Assembly (NCBI GenBank): GCA_039962225.1
Contig: JAMPKV010000008.1
Span: 124,001 to 188,000 of the forward strand
Length of the DNA stretch: 64,000 nt
From: Microcoleus sp. AS-A8
GTDB lineage: Bacteria > Cyanobacteriota > Cyanobacteriia > Cyanobacteriales > Coleofasciculaceae
Reading direction: 5' to 3'
Numbering within the stretch: the stretch's first letter is position 1; each line of letters opens with the position of its first letter. The position numbers and the translations under genes are program-made. The notes below the pieces were generated by a model. The model was not told the DNA's origin and did no database searches. It worked only from the letters and a program-made list of their open reading frames with translations. Shown here one piece after another: positions 37,563 through 46,938 of this stretch.

Positions 37563-37922
37563 TTATTTAGAGCGCTCTTGCTTTTGTGCTTTATCCTCGT
37601 CTAAAGCATTAGCACTTTTCTTGGCTGTTTCTGGATACACCGACCCAAATTGTTTGATGGCTTGTGCTGACTCTTCCGCAATATTCTGAAGTCGTTCACC
37701 AGGAGCGTCTTCCGTTTCGCGAGCTTCTTCATACCACTCATTGGTGGTTGTGGGTCTTACGGACTCGCCTTCCTTAGCTAAGGCTTTGTTATTGCCCAAA
37801 GCAGCAAGATTTGTTGTCAGCACTAAAAAACCGACGATCACCACAGCCAAAAAACGCTGAGTCTGAAGTCCCTGAAGCCAAGAATTGATGTGAACGAACG
37901 CACTAGAAATCAAATTTTTCAT
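37563..37922 (-). CDS. DUF6658-like small membrane or exported protein
   Basis: A protein of 119 residues from Met 37922, or 131 residues from ATG 37958. The N-terminus has an amphipathic segment and then a hydrophobic helix (FLAVVIVGFLVLTTNLAAL) that could be a signal or anchor. The mature part is charged, with a repeated-looking TTTNEWYEEARETEDAPGERLQNIAEESAQAIKQFGSVYP that I associate with a cyanobacterial family of unknown function (DUF6658). This assignment is from memory. It is convergent with ureG and divergent from the AarF kinase gene. Confidence 0.6.
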   Translation of the reverse strand: MKNLISSAFVHINSWLQGLQTQRFLAVVIVGFLVLTTNLAALGNNKALAKEGESVRPTTTNEWYEEARETEDAPGERLQNIAEESAQAIKQFGSVYPETAKKSANALDEDKAQKQERSK

Positions 37923-37963
37923 GCTAATACTCCATGAGTCGATTAAAGATGTTTTCACAGTTT

Positions 37964-38509
37964 AGGGATATGACTGGCTCACTCTAAATTCAGCTCATCC
38001 TAGGAAAACTGAACTTGCTTTTACCTACAATTCACGCTAAATGAGTTATAGGTTAGTGATAAAATCGGCTGAAAAAGATACCGATTTTCCGGCCAGTTAA
38101 CCTTTGTAAACCTAAATCTAAGATTAACAGCCAAAAAATAATTCCTCCTCTAACAGAAGTGAGAGCTAATTTATCTGTAAATTATCTGGGATTGAGGGAA
38201 TCAAAAGGCGATCGATGGTCTTGGATAATCCTGACAGGGTAAGCTTTCGCCGTGTTTTGATTTATCTCGATCAGGCCAGTTGGAGCGGTCTGGCAGCGGT
38301 GTAGAGACTCATCCTTATGGAATATTTTTGAGGGTTTTGAAATCTCCAACTTTGAGCAGATCCTTTTCCCAAGTCATCTTAATGGTCACTTCGCTTAACC
38401 TTATCAGCGTAAAGTTAAAATTGTGAATTGTTTCGCTGTTCGCCGGAGCGAACAGAATGTCTTTCACTCGTTCATTTCGATGAAACCCCCATTCTCCTAA
38501 GAGGCGCGT
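37964..38509. other. Intergenic region upstream of the AarF kinase
   Basis: About 545 bases without a gene. A perfect hairpin CTGTTCGC-CGGA-GCGAACAG lies at 38436-38455, about 55 bases before the GTG start. The region should contain promoters for the divergent DUF6658-like gene and the kinase. No other strong pattern is seen. Confidence 0.4.
38436..38455 (+). promoter_or_regulatory. Hairpin in the leader of the AarF kinase gene
   Basis: A perfect 8-base-pair stem CTGTTCGC/GCGAACAG with the tetraloop CGGA, 54 bases upstream of the kinase start. It may be a leader-RNA structure or a protein-binding palindrome. No T-tract follows, so it is not a typical terminator. Confidence 0.5.
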
Positions 38510-40165
38510 GTGTTTTCAGGTCTTTCCCAAGCCAGCTCTCGTCAAAGAAAAATTGTTAACGTAGTTCTCCGGCACGGTTGGGGTTATATGCGAGTACTTC
38601 TGTTGGGAGGGAAAGCACAAGAACCTTCACTGCCACCTCCTAAGGTGCTGTGCAATATTTTGGTGGAACTCGGCCCTGTCTACGTGAAGCTTGGACAACT
38701 GCTCAGTACGCGACCTGATTTGTTACCTCCGCCCTATATTGAAGCTTTAACATCCCTGCAAGCGGAAGTTCCGCCCGTGGATTGGCAGGCCGTAGAAGCC
38801 GTTATCCGCAAGCAACTGCAAAAACCCATAGAAGAAACCTTTGCCATCATTCATCGCCAGCCTGTTGCCGCTGGCTCAATTGCCCAAACCCATCGCGCCA
38901 CGCTGATTGATCGACGAGAGGTGGCCTTAAAAATTCAACGACCGGGCATTGACCGAGTGGTCGAGCAGGATATTCGGTTGCTTCGCGGCTTGGCACGGTT
39001 AGTCAATCGTACTGAGGTGGGACGGTATTACAATCTGCTCTCTATCGTTGAGGAATTCGCTAGCGCACTGCGGGCGGAACTCAATTTTACGCAAGAAGCC
39101 AGTTCCACTGACCTACTGAGGCGCAATCTCTCCAAGAGTTATTGGTTCGATCCCCAACAGTTAGTGCTTCCAGAAATTTACTGGGACTTAACCAGTGAAA
39201 AGTTACTCGTCATGGAGTGGCTTTATGGAGTTCCCCTGTTAGCCGGTGATTTTAAGGGGACAAACTATGGTGGAGATGGCAAAGCTGAACGCCGAGCCAT
39301 TGCCGATTTAATTGTCAGAGCTTATTTTCAACAATTTTATATTGATGGCATCTTTCATGCCGACCCTCACCCCGGAAATTTGTTTTATTTGGATTCAGGG
39401 CGTATTGCTTTGATTGATTTTGGCATGATGGGGCGTTTAGACCCTCGCACGCAACAAATTTTGATCGAGCTCATTTTAGCGATCGCCAACTTAGATGGCA
39501 AGCGGTGTAGCCAATTAACTTTAGAGTTGGCAGAGTCTACTCAACCCGTAAATCTTTCTCACTTGGAAAATGATTTTGATCGATTGCTGCGACGCTACTA
39601 CAACCTAAACCTAGCGGCAATTAACTTTAGCCAATTGATCTACCAAGTCTTACAAATTGCCCAGAAACACAAAATTCGTGTTCCGAGCAACATGGGCTTG
39701 TATGCTAAAACTCTCGCCAATCTGGAAGGGGTAGCTCGTCAACTCAACCCCGATTTTAATTTGGTCGAGCAGGTTAAACCCCTGATGGCAGATTTATTCC
39801 GGCAACGATTAATCGGACATGCTCCCTTACAAGACTTGTTAAGGGCAGCCCTCGACATCAAAACCTTATCCCTCGAGGCTCCTCGCCAATTGGAGATGTT
39901 ATTAGATCGGGTGACTTCGGAAACATTGCAATGGAACGTTGCCGTGCGCGGGTTAGAACCGTTTCGCCGCACCCTCGATGCTGTGGGTAATCGACTCACG
40001 TTCGGGATTGTGACCGCCGCTATCCTGATTGGTGCTGCTATGATTTTTGCCCAAGCTCCTAGTAATCCAATTTTTTATTGGGTTAGTGGGATTCTGTTTG
40101 TAGCCGCTAGCCTAATCGGCTTGTGGTTAATTATTAGTATGATTAGAAGCGGACGAGTGAAGTAA
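38510..40165 (+). CDS. AarF/ABC1/UbiB family atypical kinase
   Basis: A 551-residue ABC1-type kinase (GTG start). It has the family-specific KxGQ motif (YVKLGQLLSTRPDLLP, about 62-77), an Ala-rich nucleotide loop (PVAAGSIAQTHRATL) in place of the usual Gly-rich loop, the ExD region, a catalytic loop (GIFHADPHPGNLFYL), and the DFG-equivalent (IDFGMMGRLDP). Two membrane helices close the C-terminus (FGIVTAAILIGAAMIFA and FYWVSGILFVAASLIGLWLII). Relatives support ubiquinone or plastoquinone and tocopherol synthesis, or thylakoid lipid homeostasis. The precise role of this copy is unknown. Confidence 0.9.
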   Translation: MFSGLSQASSRQRKIVNVVLRHGWGYMRVLLLGGKAQEPSLPPPKVLCNILVELGPVYVKLGQLLSTRPDLLPPPYIEALTSLQAEVPPVDWQAVEAVIRKQLQKPIEETFAIIHRQPVAAGSIAQTHRATLIDRREVALKIQRPGIDRVVEQDIRLLRGLARLVNRTEVGRYYNLLSIVEEFASALRAELNFTQEASSTDLLRRNLSKSYWFDPQQLVLPEIYWDLTSEKLLVMEWLYGVPLLAGDFKGTNYGGDGKAERRAIADLIVRAYFQQFYIDGIFHADPHPGNLFYLDSGRIALIDFGMMGRLDPRTQQILIELILAIANLDGKRCSQLTLELAESTQPVNLSHLENDFDRLLRRYYNLNLAAINFSQLIYQVLQIAQKHKIRVPSNMGLYAKTLANLEGVARQLNPDFNLVEQVKPLMADLFRQRLIGHAPLQDLLRAALDIKTLSLEAPRQLEMLLDRVTSETLQWNVAVRGLEPFRRTLDAVGNRLTFGIVTAAILIGAAMIFAQAPSNPIFYWVSGILFVAASLIGLWLIISMIRSGRVK

Positions 40166-40295
40166 TTAGAATTAAAGAAAGCATCAAATCGTTCCGGCAC
40201 CTATTTAGATGGGAACCCCCAAACAGTTAGAGAAACAATGCATCGATGATAGCGCTGCTTATACCCCCTCATAGGGAGCCTTGAATTGAGCGTAC

Positions 40296-40583
40296 ATGTT
40301 ATATATGTATTTCAGGCAGTTCAAACGGAAAGGGTTCAGCTCGGTGGCAGTCGTGGAACAAGCAGAGATGGCGGCGTTGATTCGGGAAACTCGACAGTTG
40401 CTGCGTCTTGCACAAACCGAGTTTGCCGCCAAGCTAGGGGTATCATTTCATAGTGTCAATTGTTGGAAAAACGGACGAACCCGGCCGATTTCCTTAACAC
40501 TAAAGCAGATTGAAACACTGTTGCATCCGATGGGAGAACAGGGTGAAGATCTGTTGACAAAATACTTTAGCAATCAGGACTAA
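40296..40583 (+). CDS. XRE-type helix-turn-helix protein
   Basis: A 95-residue protein with a helix-turn-helix of the XRE/Cro type (LIRETRQLLRLAQTEFAAKLGVSFHSVNCWKNGRTRPISLTLKQIETLL). It begins either at ATG 40296 or, more conservatively, at GTG 40344, which leaves 79 residues. It ends five bases before a large hybrid histidine kinase gene, so the two are almost certainly co-transcribed. A DNA-binding partner for the kinase, or an autorepressor, is a natural inference. Confidence 0.8.
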   Translation: MLYMYFRQFKRKGFSSVAVVEQAEMAALIRETRQLLRLAQTEFAAKLGVSFHSVNCWKNGRTRPISLTLKQIETLLHPMGEQGEDLLTKYFSNQD

Positions 40584-40588
40584 CAGCG

Positions 40589-43500
40589 ATGTCATCTGAA
40601 GGAGAAGGCATAGCTGCCAAAAGCATTTTTATTGAAGGTGGCGAAATCGGAACCCTGATGCGATCGCTCGATTGGTCGCAGACTCCCTTAGGTGATGTAG
40701 CTCATTGGCCCCAGAGCTTGCGGAGTGCCATTAGCATTTTGCTGCCTTCTAAAGCCCAGATTTGCCTCTTCTGGGGACCGGAATTAGTCACGGTTTATAA
40801 CGATGCCTATCGCCCTGCCCTTGCTTCAAAGCATCCCTGGGCACTCGGTCGCCCTGCCCATGAAGTATGGAACGAAGTCTGGGATGTGATAGAACTCTTG
40901 CTGAAGGGAGTTGTGGCGACTGGAGAAGCCTTTTGGGCAAAAGATTATTTATTTTTCCTCAATCGGTATGGTTACATTGAGGAGACTTACTTTGATGTTT
41001 CCTATGACCCCGTGCGAGACGAGAGCGGGGAAGTGGGTGGAGTCTTTTGCATTGTTAGTGAAACAACAGGACGGGTACTGGGCGATCGCCGCTTACAAAC
41101 CTTGAGCTTACTGGCAAGCAAAATGGCTCAAGTCAAGACCGTAGAAGCAGTCTGCTTGGCTGCCATGCAAGCCTTAGCTACCAATTCTCATGACATTCCG
41201 TTTGCCCTGCTGTATCGAGTCGATGCAGATGGCAGACAAGCATCCTTAGTTGGAACGGCTGGAATCGATCCAGAAACATTTGCAACTCCAGCCCAAGTGG
41301 ACTTGACTCAAGAGCGTGAGGGATGGGGACTCAGACGAGTTTATGAGACCGGGGAAGCAGCCATTGTCGATGATTTAGCGGCTCGATTTGAAGCTTTACC
41401 GGGAGGAGCTTGGGATAAACCTCCCTCTGCGGCCTGGGTTGTGCCGTTGGCTCAGGCTGGACAAAACCAGGTCGTTAAAGTGCTGGTCTTGGGCATCAAC
41501 CCACACCGCGCTTTTGAGCAGGAGTACCGCAAGTTCTTTGAGTTAGTGGTTGGTAACGTGACGACCGCGATCGCCAATGCCCGTGCTTATGAAGAAGAAC
41601 GCCGTCGCGTGGAGGCACTAGCAGAACTCGATCGCGCCAAAACGACCTTCTTCCAAAACGTCAGCCATGAATTTCGCACGCCCCTGACACTGATGCTGTC
41701 GCCTCTGGAAGAGACGTTAACTGAATTAAAGGGGATTATCCCGGAAAAAGCGAGATCGCAATTAGAGATGGTGCAGCGCAATGGGACACGCCTGCTGAAG
41801 CTCGTCAATACGTTGCTCGATTTCTCGCGCATTGAAGCCGGACGCACTCAAGCCAGTTATGAGCCAATCGATTTAGCCGCCTATACCGCAGAACTGACCA
41901 GTATTTTCCGGTCTGCCGTTGAGCAAGCAGGACTACAATTAACCGTGGATTGTCCTCCCCTGCCAGAACCCGTGTACGTTGATCGCGAAATGTGGGAGAA
42001 GGTTGTGTTAAATCTCCTCTCAAATGCATTTAAGTTCACCTTTGAGGGAGAGATTGCAGTTTCTTTGCGCCCGGTTGGCAACATGGTGTCATTGGTGGTG
42101 CGCGACACGGGGACTGGCATTCCGGCAGACGATCTTCCCCGCTTATTTGAGCGGTTTCATCGAGTTGAAGGTGCCAAAGGACGCACCTTTGAGGGAACGG
42201 GCATTGGATTATCCCTAGTGCAAGAATTAGTCCATCTGCATCGTGGGACAATCGCTGTTGAGACCTCGTTAGGTCAAGGCAGTACCTTTACTGTCCAATT
42301 GCCAACTGGAACGACTCATGTACCCCTCGATCGCCTCAACGCCGACCAAAGCAGTGTTTCTACCGCTTCTGGAGCAATATCTTATGTTGAGGAAGCTTTA
42401 GGGTGGCTCCCTCATGAGAATGCAGAATTGAGCGTGCGGGACAGAGAAAATGAGCAATCCTCAACGCGTTGGGCGCGGATTCTGCTGGTGGATGACAACG
42501 CCGATATGCGGGATTATTTGCGCCACATTCTCAGCCAGTACTACACAGTGGACGTGGCTGAGGATGGTGAAACGGCTCTCGCTGCCGCCTACAACAACGC
42601 ACCCGATTTAATCCTCACTGATGTAATGATGCCAGGAATGGATGGCTTTGAGTTGTTGCGGCAGTTACGGGCTGATTTAAGAACGCGGGAAATTCCAATT
42701 TTGCTACTGTCTGCCCGTGCCGGAGAAGAATCGGCAGTCGAAGGATTGGAGGCTGGGGCAGATGATTACTTGGTGAAGCCATTCAGCCGCCGCGAATTGC
42801 TGGCGCGGGTTGCCGCTAAATTAGAATTGGGACGATCGCGCCAAGCTGCCAGTGAGCAACGCTTTCGTTTTCTGGCTGAATCCATTCCCCAAATGGTGTG
42901 GACGGCTGATGCAATCGGTCTGGTGGATTATTACAGCCCCCGTTGGTTTGACTACACCGGGTTGAAGCTAGAGCAAATCCAGGGATTGGGCTGGCAAGAC
43001 CTCATCCATCCAGAGGAGCGAGAACACAGTATCCAGGTGTGGACTCAAGCTGTGCAAATGGGCACGAACTACGAGGTTGAACATCGCTTGAGACAGGCCG
43101 ATGGAACCTATCGTTGGCACCTTACCCGTGCCCTACCGATGCTCAATGAAACCAGCCAAGTTATGCACTGGTATGGCACCTGCACAGATATTACCAATCG
43201 CAAACAAACAGAGGAAGCCTTGCGCCGATCTGAGGAACGCTATCGGACTCTGTTTGAATCCATTGAGGAAGGCTTTTGCGTGATCGAAATGCTGTTTGAT
43301 GAAAACGACACGCCGAACGATTACCGCTTTTTAAAAATTAGTCCGTCGTTTGAGAAACAAACGGGACTTACAGACGCACAAGGCAAAAGGATACGCGAGC
43401 TAGCTCCAAATCATGAAAAGCATTGGTTTGAGATTTACGGCAAAGTGGCCCTAACGGGCGAACCCATTCGCTTCGAGGCTCGTGCTGAATCTTTACACCG

Positions 43501-45181
43501 TTGGTTCGACGTTTATGCGTTCCGCACCGGGCAGCCGGAAGACCGCAAAGTCGCCATCCTTTTCAAGGATATTAGCGATCGCAAAGAAGCTGAAGCGGCT
43601 CTGCGAGAAAGTGAAGAGCTAAAGCAACGAATTTTAGACAGCTCTCAAGACTGCATCAAAGTGTTAACACTAGACGGGCGGCTCCAGTACATAAATAAAC
43701 AGGGGACTCATCTGTTTGAAGTGGATGATCCTTCCTCTTTACTCAATGCTACCTGGGTTAGTTTTTGGCAGGGTGAAGACCACCAGAAGGCAAAGGCAGC
43801 GATTGCCGCCGCGTCATCGGGCAATGTTGGTTCATTTCGAGGCTATTGCCCCACGGCAAAAGGCAAGCCGAAATGGTGGGATGTTATCGTCACACCCATT
43901 CGAGATGCCTCAGGGCAAGTGGTTCAACTCTTGTCAATCTCGCGAGATATCACGACGCAAAAGCAAGCGGAAGCTGAACGTGAACAACTGCTTAGCCGTG
44001 AACAAGCGGCTCGTGAACAAGCTGAGACAGCGAATCGGATTAAAGATGAGTTTTTGGCCGTGCTATCCCATGAATTGCGATCGCCGCTTAACCCGATCTT
44101 GGGTTGGACCAGTTTGCTGCGTAACGGTAGGTTGGATGCGGCAAAAACGGCTTATGCGGTGGAAACGATTGATCGCAACGCTAGGCTACAGGTGCAACTA
44201 ATTGAGGATTTACTTGATGTTTCTCGCATTCTCAGTGGCAAACTTAGTTTGAATATTGTGCCTGTCGATCTCGGTATCGTGATTAGAGCCGCCTTAGAGA
44301 ACGTTCGTGTAGCAGCAGTTGCCAAGTCATTGCAAATTCAGACGACAATCTCACCTACGGTAAGAAAGATTAAGGGTGATGCTGGGCGGTTGCAGCAGGT
44401 GCTATGGAACCTGTTAGCGAATGCCGTCAAATTCACGCCGGAAGGGGGTGAGATTACGGTTGCCTTAACTCAAGTAGGAACTCATGCCCAAATTCAAGTG
44501 ACTGACACGGGAAAAGGCATTAATCCTGAGTTTCTGCCCTATGTCTTTGAACATTTCCGGCAAGAGGATGGAGCAACAACCCGTAAATTTGGTGGATTGG
44601 GGTTGGGGTTGGCGATTGTGCGTCATTTGGTCGAACTACACGGGGGCACGGTTCAAGTTGAGAGTCTAGGTGTTGGACAGGGGGCAACATTCACCGTCAA
44701 GTTGCCGTTGCTGAAAAATGAAAATCCCAGGATGAGGGATGAACCGATTCTTGCACCACTTACATCTCCTACCTTACCACTCTCAAATGTTCAGGTGCTT
44801 GTGGTTGACGATGAGGTAGACACCCGCGAGTTAATCGTGTTTGTTTTGGAGCAGGCTGGGACGATCGTCACCGCTGTGTCGTCGGCTTTCGCCGCATTGG
44901 AAGTTTTAGCTCAGTTTAAACCCGATGTGCTCGTCAGTGATATTGGAATGCCAGAGATGGATGGCTATATGCTGATGCAACACATTCAGGCATTGTCACA
45001 AGGTAAGCAAGTTCCAGCCGTTGCCGTCACGGCCTATGCTGGGGAGAGCGATCGGCAGCAGGCCCTGGCAGCCGGATTTCAACGGCATATTTCTAAACCG
45101 ATCGAGCCAGAGATGCTTGTGCAAACGATTGTCAGCTTAATTGCAAAGGGTCGCATTGCTGAGGAAGCAGAATCAGAATAA
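40589..45181 (+). CDS. Double hybrid sensor histidine kinase with PAS and GAF domains
   Basis: A 1530-residue soluble kinase. Order: PAS-like domain (about 20-165), GAF (about 175-330), HisKA with His360 (NVSHEFRTPLTLMLSP), HATPase (VLNLLSNAFKFT...GTGIGLSLVQELV), receiver 1 with Asp678 (ILTDVMMPGMDG), three PAS domains (about 755-875, 885-1005, 1010-1130), a second HisKA with His1161 (VLSHELRSPLNPILGWTSLL), a second HATPase (LWNLLANAVKFT...GLGLGLAIVRHLV), and receiver 2 with Asp1451 (VSDIGMPEMDG). It carries two complete kinase modules and two receivers. No membrane helix is seen, so it probably senses internal signals. It is paired with the small HTH protein immediately upstream. Confidence 0.92.
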   Translation: MSSEGEGIAAKSIFIEGGEIGTLMRSLDWSQTPLGDVAHWPQSLRSAISILLPSKAQICLFWGPELVTVYNDAYRPALASKHPWALGRPAHEVWNEVWDVIELLLKGVVATGEAFWAKDYLFFLNRYGYIEETYFDVSYDPVRDESGEVGGVFCIVSETTGRVLGDRRLQTLSLLASKMAQVKTVEAVCLAAMQALATNSHDIPFALLYRVDADGRQASLVGTAGIDPETFATPAQVDLTQEREGWGLRRVYETGEAAIVDDLAARFEALPGGAWDKPPSAAWVVPLAQAGQNQVVKVLVLGINPHRAFEQEYRKFFELVVGNVTTAIANARAYEEERRRVEALAELDRAKTTFFQNVSHEFRTPLTLMLSPLEETLTELKGIIPEKARSQLEMVQRNGTRLLKLVNTLLDFSRIEAGRTQASYEPIDLAAYTAELTSIFRSAVEQAGLQLTVDCPPLPEPVYVDREMWEKVVLNLLSNAFKFTFEGEIAVSLRPVGNMVSLVVRDTGTGIPADDLPRLFERFHRVEGAKGRTFEGTGIGLSLVQELVHLHRGTIAVETSLGQGSTFTVQLPTGTTHVPLDRLNADQSSVSTASGAISYVEEALGWLPHENAELSVRDRENEQSSTRWARILLVDDNADMRDYLRHILSQYYTVDVAEDGETALAAAYNNAPDLILTDVMMPGMDGFELLRQLRADLRTREIPILLLSARAGEESAVEGLEAGADDYLVKPFSRRELLARVAAKLELGRSRQAASEQRFRFLAESIPQMVWTADAIGLVDYYSPRWFDYTGLKLEQIQGLGWQDLIHPEEREHSIQVWTQAVQMGTNYEVEHRLRQADGTYRWHLTRALPMLNETSQVMHWYGTCTDITNRKQTEEALRRSEERYRTLFESIEEGFCVIEMLFDENDTPNDYRFLKISPSFEKQTGLTDAQGKRIRELAPNHEKHWFEIYGKVALTGEPIRFEARAESLHRWFDVYAFRTGQPEDRKVAILFKDISDRKEAEAALRESEELKQRILDSSQDCIKVLTLDGRLQYINKQGTHLFEVDDPSSLLNATWVSFWQGEDHQKAKAAIAAASSGNVGSFRGYCPTAKGKPKWWDVIVTPIRDASGQVVQLLSISRDITTQKQAEAEREQLLSREQAAREQAETANRIKDEFLAVLSHELRSPLNPILGWTSLLRNGRLDAAKTAYAVETIDRNARLQVQLIEDLLDVSRILSGKLSLNIVPVDLGIVIRAALENVRVAAVAKSLQIQTTISPTVRKIKGDAGRLQQVLWNLLANAVKFTPEGGEITVALTQVGTHAQIQVTDTGKGINPEFLPYVFEHFRQEDGATTRKFGGLGLGLAIVRHLVELHGGTVQVESLGVGQGATFTVKLPLLKNENPRMRDEPILAPLTSPTLPLSNVQVLVVDDEVDTRELIVFVLEQAGTIVTAVSSAFAALEVLAQFKPDVLVSDIGMPEMDGYMLMQHIQALSQGKQVPAVAVTAYAGESDRQQALAAGFQRHISKPIEPEMLVQTIVSLIAKGRIAEEAESE

Positions 45182-45363
45182 GTGAAGCTTTCACAAAACT
45201 CAATCCGACAAAAATCTCCTCTTCACCGCTACCGAGATGGCGGGCATTAGAATTTTAACTGCATAATTATTTGACTTCATCCCAACCATAAACCAGTAGA
45301 CCCAATTACAAGGAGTTAAACCTTTGTAGCTAGTCTAGAGCGTTCAATAGATGTCTTGCATAA

Positions 45364-46923
45364 GTGGCACAGCTAACAGAGATAAGTACTACTGCTACGT
45401 CACAACACTTGAATGAGAGCAACATGTCAGATCGAGTTGCTCCGGTTACCGCCATGCCATTGGAATGCTTTTATACCTTACCCGACAGCCTAGAAGAACA
45501 TCGCATTATGTGGCGAATTGAGCCACGGTTGCGCGATGGCATTAACAGGTTGCGTCAAAAAATAGACCCTGAAGCAGAACTTGATGAAAAAATACTAGAA
45601 GCCAGAATAGCTCGCTATTTATTTGAAACGTTACAGCAGCATCCACATGAACTCGTGCGAACCCATTGGATTGCTTTTCTAGAAAGACGTTGTGAAAAAG
45701 TCGCTACCCGACTGGCTCATTTCAACCCTAGTTACTTTCGCGATTTAGTCCTCATAGGAGCTGAAGTCGCGAGTCATCCCGTAAAATTTTTTGAGAATTT
45801 TGACCCTCGACGTTCTCACTTTGAATATTGGTATCCCACCTTAAAGCGATTTTCTGATGCTAAAATCAAGTATCTAATAATTCCCAAATTTCGAGAGCTA
45901 ACAGGGATAGATACGCTGGGTCGAACCAACTTAGGTTTAGCTGCCCGCTCGACGCGAAAACAAGTTAAAGAAGCTTTGCATCATTTAGGTTACGGACAAG
46001 CAGAATTATCGAAATATCTTCTAGCTTGGCAGTGCTTCCAAGAAATCAGAAATTCCCTCAAATTGGGAGTTAATCAATTTCAAGCAGAACATTTTCAGGA
46101 TATTGCCAAGCGGTATTGCGAATTTAGAGAGCAATTGGCGTTACCTGAAGGTCATAATCCAGATATTAATGGAGAGGGTATTAAAACTTGGCTGGAAACT
46201 ATTGGAATAGCAATCCGAAAACTTTTAAACCCACCTATTGATTCTCTCGATACATTTTCACCTTCAACAACCAATGAAAATATATCTTTACTAGAAAATA
46301 TCCCTGCTCAACCCAGAGGAGATGAGGAAATGAATCAAACGGTTGTTGCTTTTAGGGAGTTTATCGCTCATTTGCTGGAAGGATTGCCAGAATATCAAGA
46401 AAAGCAATTGCTTTTTCTCAGGTATGGCTTAGAACTCAAACAAAGTCAAATTGGTCAGGAATTTAGGGGTCAAGCGCAATACCAAATCAGTCGTCTGCTT
46501 CAGCGGTTAAATAATCGGATCTTGACTCAAATTGGGAATTGGGTAAAACAACATTTGGGGCTTGAACCCAGTTCCGAATGCCTGAATGAGATTGAAGCGG
46601 TGTTATATCAATACTATTCTGACCAAATTGATGTTTTTTTTGAAAAAACAATTCAGCTTTTTGGAACCCAAAGTCGGGAGATATTAAAACTATTTTACAT
46701 TCTCAAATTGAAGCCTTCAGGGATTGGAAGGAAGATTCATAAATCTGAGGCGGAAGTAAAGGAGTTGTTAGAGGTGATGAGGCAATGGCTAGGCAGCAGT
46801 ATAACTGAAAAAATCCAAGCTGGAATTCAACTTGAGTTGCCATCTCAAGGTGCAGCTAAAAAGAGAATTACTGCCTTCACCGAAACCCGGTTAGAAACTA
46901 TTCTGCAACTTTATTTACACTAA
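45364..46923 (+). CDS. Sigma-factor-like protein of cyanobacterial CHAT-type loci
   Basis: A 519-residue protein (GTG 45364 or ATG 45424) that I do not recognise with certainty. The region ELSKYLLAWQCFQEIRNSLK with AEHFQDIAKRYCEFREQL resembles a group of cyanobacterial proteins annotated as sigma-70-like. LRYGLELKQSQIGQEFRGQAQYQISRLLQRLNNRIL (about 357-392) and LKLFYILKLKPSGIGRKIHKSEAEVKELLEVMRQWL look like two helix-turn-helix segments, in the style of sigma region 4. Classical region 2 motifs are not evident. It is followed after 15 bases by a DUF1822-like gene and then by the CHAT gene, a neighbourhood I associate with this group. A role in switching on this locus is inference. Confidence 0.5.
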   Translation: MAQLTEISTTATSQHLNESNMSDRVAPVTAMPLECFYTLPDSLEEHRIMWRIEPRLRDGINRLRQKIDPEAELDEKILEARIARYLFETLQQHPHELVRTHWIAFLERRCEKVATRLAHFNPSYFRDLVLIGAEVASHPVKFFENFDPRRSHFEYWYPTLKRFSDAKIKYLIIPKFRELTGIDTLGRTNLGLAARSTRKQVKEALHHLGYGQAELSKYLLAWQCFQEIRNSLKLGVNQFQAEHFQDIAKRYCEFREQLALPEGHNPDINGEGIKTWLETIGIAIRKLLNPPIDSLDTFSPSTTNENISLLENIPAQPRGDEEMNQTVVAFREFIAHLLEGLPEYQEKQLLFLRYGLELKQSQIGQEFRGQAQYQISRLLQRLNNRILTQIGNWVKQHLGLEPSSECLNEIEAVLYQYYSDQIDVFFEKTIQLFGTQSREILKLFYILKLKPSGIGRKIHKSEAEVKELLEVMRQWLGSSITEKIQAGIQLELPSQGAAKKRITAFTETRLETILQLYLH

Positions 46924-46938
46924 TCAAAATACAGAACC

